The notes below the pieces were generated by a model. That model did not search any database and was not told where the DNA came from. It saw nothing but the letters and a program-made list of their open reading frames with translations. Both the position numbers and the translations under genes were made by a program. Below, one piece after another: positions 35,078 to 43,469 of a stretch of DNA of 64,000 nucleotides (its first letter is position 1; every line of letters starts with the position of its first letter). Origin of the DNA: Exiguobacterium profundum. GTDB taxonomy: Bacteria > Bacillota > Bacilli > Exiguobacteriales > Exiguobacteriaceae. The stretch is from NCBI RefSeq assembly GCF_001909285.1, contig NZ_MRSV01000001.1, forward strand, positions 701,331-765,330, in the 5' to 3' direction.

Positions 35078-35116
35078 AAAATGAGCTCGCCCGAAAATCG
35101 GGAGAGCTCATTTTTT
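35078..35116. terminator. Bidirectional terminator between nagZ and degV-like gene
   Basis: AAAATGAGCTC (35078-35088) and GAGCTCATTTT (35104-35114), with inner CCCGA/TCGGG pairing. Confidence 0.9.
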
Positions 35117-35961
35117 CATGCCTCGAAATAGGCGATGACGAGTAGACCGGGACCGGTGTGGGCACCGATGGCAGACCCGACCAGTGTCTTCGTGATGTGC
35201 TTCGGTTCGAGATGTTCGCGGACCAACTTCTCGAACTGTTCGGCTTTTTCTAGGTCGTCACCATGACCGATGAAGAGGTCTCCGTTCTCGACGATCGACT
35301 TCGATTCGACTGTCCATTCGACCATCCGGCGCATGACCTTTTTATGACCACGCACCTTTTCAATCGGGACGAGCTTGCCGTCCTCAACCGTCAATAACGG
35401 TAAAATCGTCAACAAGTCTCCGATGAAAGCACTCGCCTTCGAGACACGTCCGCCCCGCATCAAATATTCGAGCGATTCGACCGTGAACAAGTGGCGGACT
35501 TTGCCGACGAGCGAAGTGGCATACTCGACCGTTTCTTCATACGTATGGTCTTGGCTATACGCTGCGACCGTTTTGACGAACAATGCCTGTCCGACAGAGG
35601 CGGTCCGTGTATCAAGAACCGTGAATGTACTGTCTGGGTATTCCTCTTTCAACATTTCGCCGACCATGACAGCGGTTTGGTATGTACCGGAGAGTTCTCC
35701 GGAGAAAGCAAGATATAAGAACGGGATTTCAGCCTCGAGATGCTGACGGAAACAGTGTTCGATTCGTGACGCCTCGATTTGGAACGTCTTTGGCGTCTTA
35801 CCCTGACGCATCGCATCGTATACTTCTTTCGGTTGAATCGTTTCGCCGTCTAAAAATTCTTCGTTGTCGATGATGACACCGAGCGGTAAAATTTCAAGAC
35901 CGTATTCGATGATTTGATCGTGTGTCAAATCGGCTCCGGTGTCTGTGATCAGTTTAAACAT
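35116..35961 (-). CDS. DegV family fatty-acid-binding protein
   Basis: A 281-residue EDD-fold protein of the DegV family (FakB-like), which holds a fatty acid for phosphorylation by FakA kinase. Marks are LITDTGADLT at the start, FSGELSGTYQTA near 88-100, VESLEYLMRGGRVSK near 165-180 and the C-terminal IGAHTGPGLL. Start ATG 35961 lies 11 bases after GGAG; a GTG at 35973 overlaps the lipL stop but sits on top of that site. Coupled to lipL, also an acyl-handling gene. Confidence 0.88.
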   Translation of the reverse strand: MFKLITDTGADLTHDQIIEYGLEILPLGVIIDNEEFLDGETIQPKEVYDAMRQGKTPKTFQIEASRIEHCFRQHLEAEIPFLYLAFSGELSGTYQTAVMVGEMLKEEYPDSTFTVLDTRTASVGQALFVKTVAAYSQDHTYEETVEYATSLVGKVRHLFTVESLEYLMRGGRVSKASAFIGDLLTILPLLTVEDGKLVPIEKVRGHKKVMRRMVEWTVESKSIVENGDLFIGHGDDLEKAEQFEKLVREHLEPKHITKTLVGSAIGAHTGPGLLVIAYFEA

Positions 35962-35969
35962 TGGATGAA

Positions 35970-36812
35970 TCACTCCTCTGTTAATTGTTGTTCAATGTCG
36001 CGTAACGGCTCATTCCGTTTCCACATGCGTTCGAGCTGACTTGCAAACATCGTTTGCTCGTCTGCCGTCAGTGTCGCGTTTTGGAGCGAACTGACAGTGG
36101 AAAGAACGCGGTAGGCTCGAGTGAGGACATCTTGCACGGTAAGCGGGATTCCAAGCAAGTCTTCAAGCGAAGCCATCGTTTCCGGTACAATGGTAGGGTA
36201 CGTGAATTTTGTCACTTCTCCTTGAATGGCAAGGTTGTAAAAGTCACGGATGATTTCAGCACGTGCGCTCCCGCTCTGTCTTACGCTCAAGTAAATTTGA
36301 ACGGCGACACCGCCACGGACGCGTCGTTGCGAAATCCCAGCGAACTTTTTGCCGTCGATCGACAAGTCGAAACTTCCAGGACAGTATGAGCCGACGACTT
36401 CACCTGGGACGATGTCATTCGTGACGTCTTGGAACATGTGTTGGATGAGCGAGGTCATAGCCTCATAGCCGCTGTCGATTTGAATCCCGTCCTTCTCTGG
36501 TAAAATTAAAGAAAGGTTGAGGACGTCATCGTCTAGCACCACGGCTAAACCGCCTGAGTTTCGGACGACGGGACGGAATCCATGTTCATGTAAGTAACGA
36601 ATTCCCTCTTTCAAATGAGGCAGCCGAGCATCCTGGATTCCGAGTACAATCGTATCGGTGTGCACCCATGCCCGCAAGACGGCACCTCGTTCTTGCGTTG
36701 ACGCACATAACGTATCATCAGTCGCAAACGATTGTTCCGCTTGAAACATCGTGCCAAGACTCGACTGATCGATGATGCGATAGCTCGGTTGTCGTAATAA
36801 TGGATGGATCAT
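35970..36812 (-). CDS. lipL: Octanoyl-[GcvH]:protein N-octanoyltransferase LipL
   Basis: Amidotransferase that moves the octanoyl or lipoyl chain from GcvH to E2 subunits of 2-oxoacid dehydrogenases. About 280 residues; RIIDQSSLG at 12-20, RNSGGLAVVLDD near 84-95, the thioester Cys144 in GSYCPGSFDLS and Lys in IDGKKFAGISQRR. Together with LipM and LipA it completes the Bacillus lipoate route. The AGGAGG nearest to it lies ~30 bases before ATG 36812; the frame continues to an ATG at 36851, so the exact N-terminus is uncertain. Confidence 0.87.
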   Translation of the reverse strand: MIHPLLRQPSYRIIDQSSLGTMFQAEQSFATDDTLCASTQERGAVLRAWVHTDTIVLGIQDARLPHLKEGIRYLHEHGFRPVVRNSGGLAVVLDDDVLNLSLILPEKDGIQIDSGYEAMTSLIQHMFQDVTNDIVPGEVVGSYCPGSFDLSIDGKKFAGISQRRVRGGVAVQIYLSVRQSGSARAEIIRDFYNLAIQGEVTKFTYPTIVPETMASLEDLLGIPLTVQDVLTRAYRVLSTVSSLQNATLTADEQTMFASQLERMWKRNEPLRDIEQQLTEE

Positions 36813-36919
36813 ATTTTTTAATTTTTTTTCACAAAAAATTTTCCTCCTCATTATAGCATGGAGGGAACGATTCGTTTGAAGTCGAATCTAGAACATAACG
36901 AAACGTAGGAGGGCATGTC

Positions 36920-38215
36920 ATGTACTCGTCTCGAGGACAACTATCTGGATCGAAAGTATTTAAGGATCCGGTACATCGATATATTTATGTTTACGATCAC
37001 CTCATTTGGGAGTTGATCAATACGAAAGAATTTCAGCGTTTGCGTCGTATCAAACAACTTGGAACGTCTTTTTTGTTTTTTTTTGGCGCGGAGCACACGC
37101 GATTTCATCACTCGCTCGGCGTATATGAAATCGCACGCCAGTTAATCGATCAGTTCCAACAGTATCCGGAATGGGACGACCGCGACCGTGAACTACTGTT
37201 GGCAGCAGCGCTCTTGCACGATGTCGGACACGGTCCATTCTCGCACGCGTTCGAGCACGTCTTTTCCGTTCGTCATGAAGTGTGGACGGAGCGCATCATT
37301 TTAGGGGAAACCGAAGTAAATAGGGTTTTATCTGAGATGGGTGTCGGGTTTGCCGAAGAAGTGGCCTCTATCATCAATAAGACGCATCCGAATCGCTTGA
37401 TCGTCAATATGCTCAGCTCACAGCTTGATGTCGACCGGATGGACTATTTGTTACGCGACGCTCACTTTGCGGGTGTCAGTTATGGAAAGTTTGATTTAGA
37501 ACGCATGTTGCGCGTCTTGCGTCCGGATGAAGACCAAGTCGTGGTCAAGCAGTCTGGGATGCATACGATTGAAGACTATATTATGCGTCGCTATCAAATG
37601 TATTGGCAAGTGTACCTTCATCCGGCGACACGGTCGAGCGATCTCCTCTTGAAAGCGATTCTTGAGCGGGCACAGGAGCTCTATGAGAGTGGCTATGAGT
37701 TTAACATGACGCCGAAACACTTTTTGCCGATCTTTGAACGCACCGGTATGTCACTCGAACAATATTTGAAATTGGATGAGACGGTCGTCTACTTCTATTT
37801 CCAAGAATGGATGGAAGAAGACGACGCGATTCTAGCCGATTTGGCGAGTCGATTCGTGAATCGCCGATTATTAAAATATAAGAACTTCCCGGAAGCGAAT
37901 CGTGTCCGTTATATGGAGCGCTTGCGACAGACGATGGAGACGATCGGGCTTCCACCAACATACTATCTGCTTGAAGATCAATTGAGTCAATTGCCATACG
38001 ATTTATATAAAGGACAAGGCAAATACGAGGGGATTTATCTACAGATGAATGACGGGGAGCGAAAAGAGATTTCAGAGGTCTCGATGCTCGTCCAGTCGAT
38101 TTTGAACTCGAGACAATCGGATGAAAAAATTTATTATCCGGAAGATGTGTTGTTGAATTTAAAAGATTATGCGAATGAAAAATCGTGGATTTTATCGACA
38201 TTGAAGGACGATTAA
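36920..38215 (+). CDS. HD-domain (d)NTP/nucleotide phosphohydrolase, YwfO-like
   Basis: A 431-residue HD protein of the dGTPase/SAMHD1-like group. Opening KVFKDPVHRYIYV, metal residues His64 (RFHHSLG), His100-Asp101 (LLHDVGHGPFSH) and a later Asp in DVDRMDYLLRD. B. subtilis YwfO is the closest type I know, and it also lies near lipL (YwfL), so the neighbourhood is conserved. Start ATG follows GTAGGAGGG. Substrate not certain; dNTP triphosphohydrolase is the likely activity. Confidence 0.88.
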   Translation: MYSSRGQLSGSKVFKDPVHRYIYVYDHLIWELINTKEFQRLRRIKQLGTSFLFFFGAEHTRFHHSLGVYEIARQLIDQFQQYPEWDDRDRELLLAAALLHDVGHGPFSHAFEHVFSVRHEVWTERIILGETEVNRVLSEMGVGFAEEVASIINKTHPNRLIVNMLSSQLDVDRMDYLLRDAHFAGVSYGKFDLERMLRVLRPDEDQVVVKQSGMHTIEDYIMRRYQMYWQVYLHPATRSSDLLLKAILERAQELYESGYEFNMTPKHFLPIFERTGMSLEQYLKLDETVVYFYFQEWMEEDDAILADLASRFVNRRLLKYKNFPEANRVRYMERLRQTMETIGLPPTYYLLEDQLSQLPYDLYKGQGKYEGIYLQMNDGERKEISEVSMLVQSILNSRQSDEKIYYPEDVLLNLKDYANEKSWILSTLKDD

Positions 38216-38237
38216 ACACGCAAAGGGGCGTGACACG

Positions 38238-39824
38238 ATGGAGATTGCGACACTGATTGGTGGAATCGGGATTTTTTTACTCGGGATGACGTTACTGACA
38301 GATACGCTCAAAAAATGGGCTGGTACACGATTGCGTCATCGGTTGAATCAATTCACCGACGGCTCTTTGTCAGGGGCGACTCTCGGCGCAATGCTGACGA
38401 CCCTGTTTCAATCTTCCTCGGTGACGACACTGATGACGATTGGGTTTGTGAGCGCGGGGCTTCTCACGTTCACGCAATCGTTACCTCTCGTAATTGGCGC
38501 AAACGTAGGCAGCGCGACGACGGGATGGATCATTGCCATCCTCGGCTATAACTTAGACGTGCGCCAGTTGTTTTTGCCGATCATTTGAATCGGGATGGCG
38601 TTTCGTCTATCCAGTCCGCATCTTCGCCGTGTGGGACTGTTGCTCGTCAGTATCGGGTTGATCTTTGTTGGGATTGGGACACTTCAAGAAGCGATGCGGG
38701 ATGTCGTCACGTTCTCGTTTGGCTCGGCCGGTGAGATGACCGTTCTGCATCAGGCACTTCTGATTGGAATCGGATTTATGATGACCGCCGTCCTTCAGTC
38801 ATCGACGATTGGACTCGTGCTAACGATGACGGCTCTCGCGACGGCGGCGATTTCACTCCCGCAAGCCGCTTATTTGGTGCTTGGTCAAAGTGCGGGGACG
38901 AGCCTCGTCGTGGCACTCGGTTCAATCGGAGGCTGGAAGTCAGCCCGACGCATTGTATTGGGGCATGCCATCTACCACGTGTCAATCGTCCTCATTGGAT
39001 GGCTGACGTTCCCCGTTCTCTTCGAGGTCGTCAATCGAGTAGCCGATTGGTTCAACTGGAACGACTTATTACGTCTCGCCTTATTCCATACGACATTCCA
39101 TCTACTAGGTGTGATCTTATTCCTACCATTTTATCAAACGTTCGCACGGCGATTACTGAAGTGGATTCCGAGTCGCTCCAAAAAATTGACACGTCTGCTC
39201 GATAAAAACATGTCACAACTCCCGACGGTCGCTCTTGAAGCGACACGACGCTCTTTACTTGAAATCGAACGATATTTAGGAAATGAGACGGAATTGCTTG
39301 TCCGAGAGGGACGTCTTCGTGAAGATGAATTGACGCTCGTCGACAAGACGTTGAGTGATGTCCGTGTCTTTTTGAGCACGATACGTCTTGAAGATGAAGG
39401 AAAGCAAAATGATTATGGCCAACATCTATCCCTCTTGCATACGATCGATCATCTGGAACGCTGGTTATATGTCTTGCGAGAAGTCGAACCGGTCCACGCA
39501 CTTCGGGACACCGACTTTTTAGCGGCACGAGAACTCGTATTGCATGAGCTTGACCTTGTGAATCAACTGAATCATCATACGCCACCAGAGGATTCGAAGC
39601 TGTGGAAACAGGCCTCAAAACAACTGGCGGAATATCGGAAAGCACATCGCTCGGAGCTGCTAGAAGAAACGGCGGCGAATCAGTTGGAGATGGACCAGAC
39701 GATACAAAAAGTACAAGTATTGCTCTGGCTCGACCGTATCGGCTACCACATTTGGCGAGCGACACGTCACTTGATTAAGCCGACCGTACCGAGTGAACGG
39801 TTCGACGTGAACCGAGAAGACTAG
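38238..39824 (+). pseudogene. Na+/phosphate cotransporter (NptA/YjbB-like) interrupted by an in-frame TGA
   Basis: The reading frame from ATG 38238 (behind AAAGGGGCGTG) to 39824 would encode a ~528-residue Na/Pi cotransporter with a C-terminal PhoU-like domain. The two diagnostic repeats are present, QSSSVTTLMTIG in the first part and QSSTIGLVLTM in the second. A TGA at 38586-38588 cuts it after 116 codons, between two membrane segments; the next codons stay in frame. Position suggests a Trp codon (TGG) lost by one G-to-A change. The second part has an ATG at 38595 but no ribosome site. True pseudogene, readthrough or read error cannot be separated here. Confidence 0.8.
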
Positions 39825-39827
39825 AAC

Positions 39828-39857
39828 AAAAAACGGACTCCATATCAGGAGTCCGTT
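39828..39857 (-). terminator. Terminator after the tautomerase gene
   Basis: AACGGACTCC (39832-39841) pairs with GGAGTCCGTT (39848-39857); the minus strand continues into U residues. Confidence 0.85.
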
Positions 39858-39863
39858 CGTCAC

Positions 39864-40052
39864 TTACTTCTTATCTGCGTGCATGACGCCGGCTTGTCCG
39901 TAATGTGTCGCATCCATCTCTTCGATGAAGACGGTGATGTTTTCTTTTGGCGCATTCGTCGTTTCGGAGACGGCATCCGTCACTTTTTCAATCAACGCGC
40001 GTTTTTGTTCCACGGTACGGCCCGGGAGCATTTTTACAGTTACATAAGGCAT
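39864..40052 (-). CDS. 4-oxalocrotonate tautomerase family protein (YwhB-like)
   Basis: A 62-residue tautomerase subunit; after Met removal the catalytic Pro is N-terminal (MPYVTVKMLPGRT). Members form hexamers and tautomerise 2-hydroxymuconate-type compounds. I choose ATG 40052 because the AGGAGG is seven bases away and it exposes Pro; an ATG two codons upstream is too close to it. Related to B. subtilis YwhB, whose genome neighbours YwhD, speE and speB also occur in this window. Confidence 0.88.
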   Translation of the reverse strand: MPYVTVKMLPGRTVEQKRALIEKVTDAVSETTNAPKENITVFIEEMDATHYGQAGVMHADKK

Positions 40053-40199
40053 GGTCATTCCTCCTTTGCTGAAGTCTCTTTCATTGTAGAGAATCCCCTT
40101 CCTCTAGAAAAGAAAATTCTCATCTACCTCGAAACATGAGCTCACTTTTACCGGATTTGGGGTAATAAACAAGACAGAGCGAATGTAGGAGGAATCGGG

Positions 40200-41054
40200 A
40201 TGAAGTGGAAAGGAAGACAACAGAGCCGGAACGTCGAGGATCGACGTGGGCGTAGCATCGGAGGGAAAGGGATTGCCGGGGTCGGAGGCGGTCTTGGGTT
40301 GATTCTCGTCATCGTTTTTACATTATTGAACGGGGGAAGCCCGACCGATCTCGTCAACAATATCGGACTCGGGGAACCTCAATCGGAGGGGACGTATACC
40401 GGAACGGCTCGTGAAGAGGAGATGGCAGATTTCGTAGCGGTTGTCTTAAAGGATACGGAAGAAGTGTGGACAGACATCTTCGCTGAAAATGGGATGACCT
40501 ATGAAGAGCCGACGCTCGTTCTATTTTCCGGACAGGTTGAATCCGCTTGTGGTATTGCCGGCTCCGCTGTGGGTCCGTTCTATTGTCCCGGCGACCAAAA
40601 ACTGTATATCGATTTGAGTTTTTATGATGAATTGAGTCAACGTTTCAATGCACCAGGGGATTTCGCGATGGCTTATGTTGTTGCCCATGAGGTCGGGCAT
40701 CATGTCCAAACGCTTCTCGGGACGACAGAAGAAATCATGCCGCTTCGTAACGAGATGAGCGAGACCGAATTCAATCGCTATCTCGTACGCTTCGAGTTGC
40801 AGGCAGATTACTATGCGGGCGTATGGGCCCATCACGCGCAAGGGTTAGGGTATCTTGAAGCGGGAGACGTGGAAGAAGCGATGAATGCCGCGCATCAGAT
40901 TGGCGATGACACGCTGCAGCGTCAGGCACGTGGATATGTGACACCAGACTCGTTCACGCATGGGACGTCGGAACAACGCATGCGGTGGTTCGAGAGAGGG
41001 TTTGAGAACGGATCGATTCAAGGTGGCGACACGTTCAATACGAACAACTTATAG
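40200..41054 (+). CDS. Membrane-anchored neutral zinc metallopeptidase (YpfJ family)
   Basis: A 284-residue protein with a basic N-terminus, one membrane helix (about 26-44) and an extracytoplasmic peptidase-like domain with HEVGHH at 163-168. Two Cys (near 117 and 129) in CGIAG...FYC are typical of the family. Function in bacteria is not established. Start behind GTAGGAGG. Its stop is inside the terminator hairpin at 41053. Confidence 0.87.
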   Translation: MKWKGRQQSRNVEDRRGRSIGGKGIAGVGGGLGLILVIVFTLLNGGSPTDLVNNIGLGEPQSEGTYTGTAREEEMADFVAVVLKDTEEVWTDIFAENGMTYEEPTLVLFSGQVESACGIAGSAVGPFYCPGDQKLYIDLSFYDELSQRFNAPGDFAMAYVVAHEVGHHVQTLLGTTEEIMPLRNEMSETEFNRYLVRFELQADYYAGVWAHHAQGLGYLEAGDVEEAMNAAHQIGDDTLQRQARGYVTPDSFTHGTSEQRMRWFERGFENGSIQGGDTFNTNNL

Positions 41055-41079
41055 ATCGGGCGCCTGCTCGATCTTTTTA
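41053..41079 (+). terminator. Terminator after zinc peptidase gene
   Basis: AGATCGGGC (41053-41061) pairs with GCTCGATCT (41066-41074), then TTTT; it overlaps the stop codon. Confidence 0.8.
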
Positions 41080-41084
41080 GGTGA

Positions 41085-41114
41085 TTGGAATATGTGGAAG
41101 GAATCCGCTATCAT
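41085..41114 (+). promoter_or_regulatory. Promoter of the RpiR/MurR gene
   Basis: TTGGAA (41085-41090), 18-base spacer, TATCAT (41109-41114); predicted start about 28 bases before the start codon. Confidence 0.55.
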
Positions 41115-41148
41115 AAAAGAACAACAGTTGCAGGAAGGGGATGACCAA

Positions 41149-41997
41149 ATGGAATCCTTACTTACGAAAATTGATTTAGCGAAAGAGGATATGACAGCGG
41201 TCGAAAAGAAGATCGCCGACTATATTTTGTCCCATTCAACACTCATTCCAAACATGACGACAAAAGAGCTTGCCCAAAAGACGGATGTGTCCGAGGCGAG
41301 TATCGTTCGCTTCGCTCGAGTCGTCGGAATTGATAGTTTTAAAGCGTTCAAGCTTGCGCTCGTGAAAGACTTGGCTGTCACGGAGACGACGCTGACGGAC
41401 TTTAACGTCCTCCAGCAAAAAGACACGCCGTATGACTCGTTCAAAAAAGTCATCCATGTGAACAAGGCGGCAATCGAGGCGTGCGCCGAAGCGATGGATA
41501 AACGAGAACTTGAACATGCAGTGGACCTGTTCGCTCGCGCGAACCGCGTCATCTTTTACGGGGTCGGTGGGTCTTCGACTGCGGCAATCGATGCGCAATA
41601 TAAGTTTACGAAGCTGGGATATGCGGCCACGACCTCTCCCGATTTTCATTATATGTTGTCGCTGATCCCGCATTTAGGAAAGTCTGATGTATTCGTCGCA
41701 ATCAGCACGTCAGGACGAACGAAAGATGTGCTCGAGCTCGTCCGAATTGAGAAAAAGAAACGTGTTCCGGTCATCGCCATCACTAACCTCGACAAATCAC
41801 CGCTTTACCGAGAAGCGGACGTTCGACTCTGTACACCGAACGTCGAGAGCGACTTCCGAATCGCGAGCATCGCCTCACGGATGACACAATTGACGATTGT
41901 CGATACGTTATATATGGGACTCCTCCACCGGAAGGGAGAAGGGTTGATTGATCGGTACGCAGAAGCCCGTGATGAGATGGTGAAACTACGCCGATGA
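41149..41997 (+). CDS. RpiR/MurR family transcriptional regulator
   Basis: A 282-residue regulator: N-terminal HTH (TTKELAQKTDVSEASIVRFARVVG, about 39-62) and C-terminal SIS sugar-phosphate domain (VIFYGVGGSSTAAIDA, AISTSGRTKDVLELV). It precedes the MurNAc-recycling genes, so MurNAc-6-phosphate is the likely effector (MurR). I start at ATG 41149 behind GGAAGGGG; the frame is open far upstream inside the peptidase gene. Overlaps the GNAT gene by four bases. Confidence 0.87.
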   Translation: MESLLTKIDLAKEDMTAVEKKIADYILSHSTLIPNMTTKELAQKTDVSEASIVRFARVVGIDSFKAFKLALVKDLAVTETTLTDFNVLQQKDTPYDSFKKVIHVNKAAIEACAEAMDKRELEHAVDLFARANRVIFYGVGGSSTAAIDAQYKFTKLGYAATTSPDFHYMLSLIPHLGKSDVFVAISTSGRTKDVLELVRIEKKKRVPVIAITNLDKSPLYREADVRLCTPNVESDFRIASIASRMTQLTIVDTLYMGLLHRKGEGLIDRYAEARDEMVKLRR

Positions 41998-42461
41998 TTC
42001 AACCTTATACGGCTCAAGATCGTCAAGAATTGCAACGCTTTTTGATGGACCTGCGCACATTCGCAAGATTGAATGAACAGACAGTCGAGATGTTTCGTGA
42101 CGAGAACGTGGCAGATTTTGAAGAAGAAGGTACCATTAGCCTGATTTTTCGTGAAGAAGAGCGAATCGTGGCAATCGCCGACCTCTTAAAAAAACATCCG
42201 ATCGATGGCTCGCTTTGGCTTGGTTTGTTCGTTGTCGAAGAATCTCTCCATGGGACAGGTTTGGCGCAAACGTTGTATGAACAATTGGAAGACCAATATA
42301 TGCGCCCGTATCAAATGGAGTTTCGGTTAGGCGTGCTTCCTCATAATGTTAGAGCTCGCCGATTTTGGGAGCGAAACGGATACGTGTATGAGAAGGATTC
42401 GATCACGAATAAAGGAACACGCGTGCACGTAAAGAAAAAACGACTCATTCGTTCAGAGTGA
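41994..42461 (+). CDS. GNAT family N-acetyltransferase
   Basis: A 155-residue GNAT protein. The acetyl-CoA region is LFVVEESLHGTGLAQTLYEQL (about 80-100) followed by VLPHNVRARRFWERNGYVYE. It is coupled to the MurR-type regulator by an ATGA overlap and sits before murQ, so a role in cell-wall sugar or amino-sugar metabolism is possible; the substrate is unknown. Confidence 0.83.
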   Translation: MIQPYTAQDRQELQRFLMDLRTFARLNEQTVEMFRDENVADFEEEGTISLIFREEERIVAIADLLKKHPIDGSLWLGLFVVEESLHGTGLAQTLYEQLEDQYMRPYQMEFRLGVLPHNVRARRFWERNGYVYEKDSITNKGTRVHVKKKRLIRSE

Positions 42462-42481
42462 GTTTTTCTTTAAAGTTTATT

Positions 42482-42530
42482 TGAAATTAAATTTCATAAA
42501 AATTAAATTATAAATTGACTTTAAATTTCA
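42482..42530 (+). promoter_or_regulatory. Two candidate MurR operators before murQ
   Basis: TGAAATT-A-AATTTCA (42482-42496) is a perfect 7-1-7 dyad. A second, TGACTTT-A-AATTTCA (42516-42530), has the same layout with two changes and overlaps a TTGACT -35 (42515-42520); a TACGAT 16 bases later could be the -10. The dyad centres are 34 bases apart. Confidence 0.65.
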
Positions 42531-42571
42531 ATATAGTACGATGAAATCATAGAGAAGAAAGGATGGTGGCG

Positions 42572-43456
42572 ATGCTAGATAAACTGGCTACAGAAAGACG
42601 GAATGAACGAACGATGCACCTGGACGAGATGTCGATTGAGGAACGATTGGCGATTATGAATGCAGAGGATCATAAAGTTCCTCAAGTGATTCAAGAGCAA
42701 CTTCCGGTCATCACAAAAGTCGTGGAGCGAGTCATCGCATCCTTTCGTAAAGGCGGTCGCCTGATTTATATCGGTGCGGGCACGAGTGGACGTTTAGGGA
42801 TTTTAGACGCAGCGGAGTGTGTGCCAACTTTTGGAGTATCACCCAATCAAGTCATCGGACTGATTGCCGGCGGCGAACGCGCGCTCATTCAAGCCGTTGA
42901 GGGAGCAGAAGACAGTAAGGAATTGGCGGTCACAGATTTGAAAGCGCTTCATTTGACGGCAGAGGATACAGTCGTTGGGATTGCAGCGAGCGGTCGAACG
43001 CCATATGTGGTCGGAGGTCTCGATTACGCACGAGAACTCGGTGCCACAACAGCTTCAATTTCATGTAATCGCGATGCAGTCATCAGTCGACATGCGGATT
43101 ACCCGATTGAAGTGGAAACGGGACCGGAAGTACTGACCGGTTCAACGAGATTGAAGGCGGGAACAGCACAGAAACTTGTCCTCAACATGATTTCGACGAC
43201 GTCGATGATTGGAGTAGGGAAAGTGTATCAAAACTTGATGGTTGATGTGCAACCGACGAATGAAAAGCTAGAAGTGCGTGCCAAGCGGATGATTGCAGAA
43301 GCGACAGGGGTCAACATGGAAATGGCCGCGCGTTATTTTGCTTCATCCAAGGGGCACGTCAAAACGGCGATTGTCATGATTTTAGCGGACGTCTCTTATG
43401 AGGAGGCTGTCAAACGATTAGAGCGCGCGAACGGATTCGTCCGCGAGGCGCTATAA
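42572..43456 (+). CDS. murQ: N-acetylmuramic acid 6-phosphate etherase
   Basis: Cleaves the lactyl ether of MurNAc-6-phosphate to GlcNAc-6-phosphate and D-lactate. A 294-residue SIS-domain protein; LIYIGAGTSGRLGILDAAECVPTFG spans about 68-92 in pieces, and VGIAASGRTPYVVGGL follows. ATG at 42572 behind AAAGGATGG. Followed after 13 bases by the MurNAc PTS gene. Confidence 0.94.
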   Translation: MLDKLATERRNERTMHLDEMSIEERLAIMNAEDHKVPQVIQEQLPVITKVVERVIASFRKGGRLIYIGAGTSGRLGILDAAECVPTFGVSPNQVIGLIAGGERALIQAVEGAEDSKELAVTDLKALHLTAEDTVVGIAASGRTPYVVGGLDYARELGATTASISCNRDAVISRHADYPIEVETGPEVLTGSTRLKAGTAQKLVLNMISTTSMIGVGKVYQNLMVDVQPTNEKLEVRAKRMIAEATGVNMEMAARYFASSKGHVKTAIVMILADVSYEEAVKRLERANGFVREAL

Positions 43457-43469
43457 GGGGGAAATCGAG

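Noticed and set aside
36813-36851. Start of lipL at ATG 36851
   Set aside because: No ribosome site lies before it and AGGAGG falls inside it; LipL homologues begin near MIHPLL. The shorter start is preferred but not certain.
38586-38588. TGA in the phosphate transporter as selenocysteine or an alternative Trp codon
   Set aside because: Other genes in the window end in TGA, no SECIS-like hairpin was seen just after it, and family members are not selenoproteins.
39052-39765. A 237-codon minus-strand frame under the Na/Pi cotransporter gene
   Set aside because: Shadow of the transporter coding frame; no recognisable domain.
38595-39824. The second part of the phosphate transporter as an independent gene
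   Set aside because: Its ATG has no Shine-Dalgarno sequence and the part begins in the middle of the membrane domain.
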